A DNA stretch of 46,125 nucleotides from positions 1 through 46,125 of the forward strand of contig DYQZ01000004.1 of assembly GCA_020719005.1 (NCBI GenBank), given 5' to 3'. Each line of letters begins with the position of its first letter. Position 1 is the first letter of the stretch. The position numbers and the translations under genes were made by a program. The notes under the pieces are model-generated. The model had not been told where the DNA came from and searched no databases. It was given only the letters and a program-made list of their open reading frames with translations. Shown one piece after another: positions 43,185 to 46,125 of the stretch. Origin of the DNA: Candidatus Omnitrophus sp. Its GTDB lineage: Bacteria > Omnitrophota > Gorgyraeia > Zapsychrales > Fredricksoniimonadaceae.

Positions 43185-44017
43185 AAATGCGCATCAATGT
43201 ATATGAACCAAATAAAGTTTTTAAGCTGGGGCTAAATGTTTGGCCTGTTATGGTCAGTGAACTATGGGAGGCAAGAGAACTTGTTGTCCGTCTTTTTATC
43301 AGGAATTTGTCTGCGCGTCATAAGCAGTCTTTGCTCGGCATTGCTTGGTCATTTATCGTGCCTTTCGTGGCGATCGGCACATTCGTGCTGTTGAAGCGTG
43401 CGGGTATTTTAGCGATAGGGGATACGAACGTCCCGTATCCGTTGTTCGCGCTCTTGGGGCTGACATTATGGCAGTTCTTTGCAGGTGGGATATCGCTCGG
43501 CTGTAATGCGCTCATTGAGGCCGGGGATATGATCGCCAAGGTCAAGTTCCCCCGGGAAGTGCTGGTCCTTGCTTCATTAGCACAGGCGTTCTTTGAATTG
43601 CTTATTAAGTTGGGACTTATTGCGGCGGTTTGTGTTTATTATGGTTTTCTGCCGCCGTGGACAGCGGTGTTGGCTATTATGGCACTGGTGCCGTTGGTGT
43701 TCCTTACCACGGCTCTGGCGCTCTTGTTATCATTGGCTAATGCGGTCTTTCGGGATGTGGCGCAGGTCGTCATGTTCGTGACCACTTTCTGGATGTTCCT
43801 CACTCCTGTTTTATATCCTCCTTCGGGTAAGAGCGCGTGGTTATTCGCATTGAACCCGATGACCATTTTTATTCAAGTGCCGCGGGACCTGTTCTTGTAT
43901 GGAAAAACAGCTGACCCTCTAGGATTTATGGCGGCATCACTCGGAGCATTTATTCTTTTTTTATGTGCATGGCGGGTGTTCTATCTGGTTGAAACAAAGA
44001 TACCGGAGCGTTTGTAA
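43181..44017 (+). CDS. ABC-2 type polysaccharide transport permease (Wzm-like)
   Basis: A 278-residue permease with six hydrophobic segments. The N-terminal KQSLLGIAWSFIVPF is the hallmark of polysaccharide and teichoic acid ABC-2 permeases. FPREVLVLASLAQAFFELL and the late FALNPMTIFIQVPRDLFLYG also match. The start is ATG 43181, overlapping the previous stop (ATGA), with ATG 43187 as an alternative. The cognate ATPase gene follows after 2 nt. Together they would export a lipid-linked polysaccharide to the periplasm. Confidence 0.92.
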   Translation: MKMRINVYEPNKVFKLGLNVWPVMVSELWEARELVVRLFIRNLSARHKQSLLGIAWSFIVPFVAIGTFVLLKRAGILAIGDTNVPYPLFALLGLTLWQFFAGGISLGCNALIEAGDMIAKVKFPREVLVLASLAQAFFELLIKLGLIAAVCVYYGFLPPWTAVLAIMALVPLVFLTTALALLLSLANAVFRDVAQVVMFVTTFWMFLTPVLYPPSGKSAWLFALNPMTIFIQVPRDLFLYGKTADPLGFMAASLGAFILFLCAWRVFYLVETKIPERL

Positions 44018-44019
44018 CG

Positions 44020-45240
44020 ATGGCGATCGCGATACGTTCTCTACAGGCAGGCAAGAAATTCTCAAAGACCCTTAAGCAGATGATGCTTTATGGCGCCCGG
44101 GATATGGCCGCGGCCGTTATCGACGGGGGAAGAGTACCGTCCACCAATCTGCGTCTGGGGGAGTTCTGGGCAGTGAAGGATGTATCTTTTGAGCTTAAGC
44201 AGGGAGGGTCGCTTGGGATCATTGGTGCGAATGGTTCAGGCAAGACAACGCTTCTTAGGATGCTCAACGGTATTTTTATGCCTGATGACGGACAGATCGA
44301 GACGCGCGGGCGCGTTGGAGGGCTTATCCATGTAGGCGCGGGATTCCATCCTATGCTGAGCGGCCGTGAGAATATTTATATCAATGGCGCGATCCTCGGC
44401 ATGTCGATGAAGATGATACGTCAGAAGTTTGATGCTATTGCGGCATTTGCAGACTTAGGGGATTTTCTTGATGCCCCTGTGAAGCAATACTCTTCTGGCA
44501 TGTATGTGCGCCTTGGGTTTGCGATCGCGGTTCACAGTGAGGCGGACATTCTTTTACTGGATGAAGTCCTCGCTGTGGGGGACCGTGATTTTCAGCTGAA
44601 ATGCTATCAGAAACTCAATGAACTTCGTCGTAACGGAGCGACCATTGTTTTTGTGTCGCACAATGAATATTCCATCCGTGAGATGACGGAGCACTGTTTG
44701 TATCTGTGTAAAGGAAGCCCTGCTTTCTTTGGTCCGAGTGAAGAGGCGATCAGTTGTTATTTAAAAGATGTTTATACCCAGCGCGCTGCGATTATGTCGG
44801 CGGAGAGGCCTTCTGTTGGAGCATCAAAGGCTTTTATCAGAGGGTTGTGTTTCCGGGATGCGGCGGGTGCTGTTGTTGAAAGTGTTGATTCAGGCAGTCC
44901 CTTGACGATCGATGTTGAGATGGAATTCAAGGGTCCGCTCGACCATGCGATCGTAGGGGTTAATTTTTATAATGAAGAGGGGTTGGTCTATGGTGCCAAT
45001 TCTTCCTATGAAAAAGTAATACTGCCTTCTTTTGCGCCAGGGCGTGCCACTGTGAGGATCTCACTGCCGCGTTTTGATCTGCCGTCGCGTAATTATCGCG
45101 TTTCGGTATCGCTGGCGCAAGGCATGGATACTGATTTTCTGGATGTTCATCATATGGCGTATTCATTCGTGGTTGCTCGTGCCAAAGACGCGCGGGGTGT
45201 TGTCAAATTTCCGACGCAGTGGTCGGTGATCAGGACTTAG
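44020..45240 (+). CDS. ABC transporter ATPase with C-terminal glycan-binding-like domain (Wzt-like)
   Basis: A 406-residue protein. Residues about 1-245 form the ATPase: Walker A GANGSGKT (Lys75), signature YSSGM (Ser158), Walker B LLLDEV (Asp181, Glu182) and a switch histidine in VSHNEYS. Residues 260-406 form a Wzt_C-like beta-sandwich (VESVDSGSPLTIDVEMEFKG onward) that in Wzt proteins recognises the end of the exported chain. Its presence suggests that the transporter checks chain terminus or structure before export. It pairs with the permease directly upstream. Confidence 0.93.
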   Translation: MAIAIRSLQAGKKFSKTLKQMMLYGARDMAAAVIDGGRVPSTNLRLGEFWAVKDVSFELKQGGSLGIIGANGSGKTTLLRMLNGIFMPDDGQIETRGRVGGLIHVGAGFHPMLSGRENIYINGAILGMSMKMIRQKFDAIAAFADLGDFLDAPVKQYSSGMYVRLGFAIAVHSEADILLLDEVLAVGDRDFQLKCYQKLNELRRNGATIVFVSHNEYSIREMTEHCLYLCKGSPAFFGPSEEAISCYLKDVYTQRAAIMSAERPSVGASKAFIRGLCFRDAAGAVVESVDSGSPLTIDVEMEFKGPLDHAIVGVNFYNEEGLVYGANSSYEKVILPSFAPGRATVRISLPRFDLPSRNYRVSVSLAQGMDTDFLDVHHMAYSFVVARAKDARGVVKFPTQWSVIRT

Positions 45241-45248
45241 AAAATCTT

Positions 45249-45890
45249 ATGAAAATACAAAAGATATGTGTCAAGGCCCGCCGGAGGATAGTGTCTTGTT
45301 TATACGGCTTTTGGGTCCCTCCGTATGACGGGATGATGGATGAACGGCGATGCCGTTTTTTGTATGATCTGATCATTCGGCATCTTCCGAAGAATGGCCT
45401 TGCGGTTGAGATCGGTGTGTTCAAGGGATGTTCAACGGCCTGGGTCGCTGCTGCTTCCCGTCGAAAGAAAGCGCGAGGGGTTGTTGCGATCGATCTTTTT
45501 ACGGGGACGCCATCTTGGGGAGAGACATGGGATACGTATCCTGAATTCATGAAAAGGCTTGAACGCAATGCTTTTAAAGACCTGGTCCGTGTTAAACGCG
45601 GGGATTCACACCAGATCGCGTTAAGTTGGAAAAAAGAAGAAGAGATCGATCTCTTGCACATTGATGGTGATCATTCCGAGGAAGGCGCGTGCCGTGATGT
45701 TACGGATTATGTGCCGTTGCTTGCAAGAAGCGGCATCATTGTTCTTGATGACCATGACGCGCTTCATCCTGGGGTATTGAAAGCGGGCCAGTTGTTAGGG
45801 TCTTTAGGATTTGAGGAGTTGTCATGCGTTCGCGGGGACCTTATGAAGGGCGGCGGAAGCATGGCGTTCCAAAGAAAGAGGGTGGTCTGA
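45249..45890 (+). CDS. Class I SAM-dependent methyltransferase (Methyltransf_24-like)
   Basis: A 213-residue protein. The SAM-binding motif I is AVEIGVFKGCST. Later motifs are GVVAIDLFTGTP, EIDLLHIDGDHSEEG and GIIVLDDHDA, typical of Methyltransf_24 enzymes common in glycan loci. ATG 45249 is preferred over an upstream GTG at 45219 that lies inside the ABC gene, but the Shine-Dalgarno is weak for both. The substrate is probably a sugar or a glycan end; pairing with a Wzt-type C-terminal domain could mean that it caps the chain, which is inference. Its stop overlaps the next start (TGATG). Confidence 0.85.
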   Translation: MKIQKICVKARRRIVSCLYGFWVPPYDGMMDERRCRFLYDLIIRHLPKNGLAVEIGVFKGCSTAWVAAASRRKKARGVVAIDLFTGTPSWGETWDTYPEFMKRLERNAFKDLVRVKRGDSHQIALSWKKEEEIDLLHIDGDHSEEGACRDVTDYVPLLARSGIIVLDDHDALHPGVLKAGQLLGSLGFEELSCVRGDLMKGGGSMAFQRKRVV

Positions 45891-46125
45891 TGCCTGTGCT
45901 TGCCGTGATCCCCAGTGATCCTATCGAGGAGTATCTTTCCGGCGGGATCGACCATTTGATGGATTATTATAATCCACGCCGTTTTTTTGATAAGGTTTAC
46001 GTTCTTTCTCCTCTTGAAAAGAGGGAGCACGAAATAGACGGGCTGAGAATTATTCCGACGAAAGATAAACAGTTGCCGTCAAGGCTGAGCGATCTTGAAG
46101 TGGACCTTGTCAGGGCTTACGGCGG
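45890..46125 (+). CDS. Probable glycosyltransferase, N-terminal part (3' end beyond the window)
   Basis: The ATG at 45890 overlaps the methyltransferase stop by one base, and the frame stays open to the end of the window (78 codons). It begins MPVLAVIPSDPIEEYLSGG, then FFDKVYVLSPLEKRE, and ends DLVRAYGG. A leading hydrophobic strand followed by a VYVLSP strand and an R-A-Y-GG turn resembles the first Rossmann half of GT-B glycosyltransferases. Position in the operon supports this. The fragment is too short for a firm family call. Confidence 0.6.
   Translation, partial: MPVLAVIPSDPIEEYLSGGIDHLMDYYNPRRFFDKVYVLSPLEKREHEIDGLRIIPTKDKQLPSRLSDLEVDLVRAYG

Overview
The window (46,125 bp) looks like a chromosomal contig from an uncultured, strictly or mainly anaerobic, Gram-negative-type bacterium. 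Anaerobic metabolism is indicated by an NADH-linked [FeFe] hydrogenase cluster and a class III (oxygen-sensitive) ribonucleotide reductase with its activase. An outer envelope is indicated by a Wza-type export protein, O-antigen-ligase-like and Wzm/Wzt-like proteins. The 4,119-residue secreted coiled-coil protein, together with this metabolism, suggests Omnitrophota (former OP3), a phylum known for giant genes. That assignment is inference and was not tested.

Layout. (1) 1-5928: the end of a NuoF/HydB-like subunit, a catalytic hydA interrupted by a frameshift, a sensory hydrogenase (HydS type, PAS domain) and a PPM/SpoIIE-type phosphatase. This is the known 'group C sensory hydrogenase plus phosphatase' arrangement next to its catalytic partner. 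(2) 5929-8910: a lower-GC cassette (M28 peptidase, tiny membrane protein, alpha/beta hydrolase, MarR regulator) with its own promoter. It is bracketed by the phosphatase gene's 3' end and a diverged second copy of that 3' end. (3) 9027-14470: AAA/DUF4143 ATPase, CorA-type transporter, chemoreceptor, and a photolyase lacking its N-terminus. (4) 14719-20861: COG0731-like radical SAM protein, nrdD-nrdG, a small exported protein, a cold-shock protein, a 110-bp nested inverted repeat, mntP and a convergent alkD-like gene.

(5) 21007-34285: a two-gene unit of exported coiled-coil proteins. The second gene is 12.36 kb and encodes an almost uninterrupted coiled coil. A proline-containing motif recurs about 27 times in it, with a striking preferred spacing of exactly 78 residues. 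This is the most unusual element of the window. A strong hairpin terminator closes the unit.

(6) 34474-46125: a tightly packed, all-forward polysaccharide operon: polyprenyl-phosphate sugar-1-phosphate transferase, a Cache-like membrane protein with a long disordered tail, an ExeA-type ATPase, an HD-GYP protein, Wza, a Wzc-like protein with a damaged kinase site, an O-antigen-ligase-like protein, an ABC permease and ATPase, a methyltransferase and the start of a probable glycosyltransferase. The genes overlap or abut, so co-transcription is likely; the HD-GYP protein suggests a link to cyclic-di-GMP. No tRNA, rRNA, CRISPR array or insertion sequence was recognised. No gene-free stretch exceeds 300 bases.
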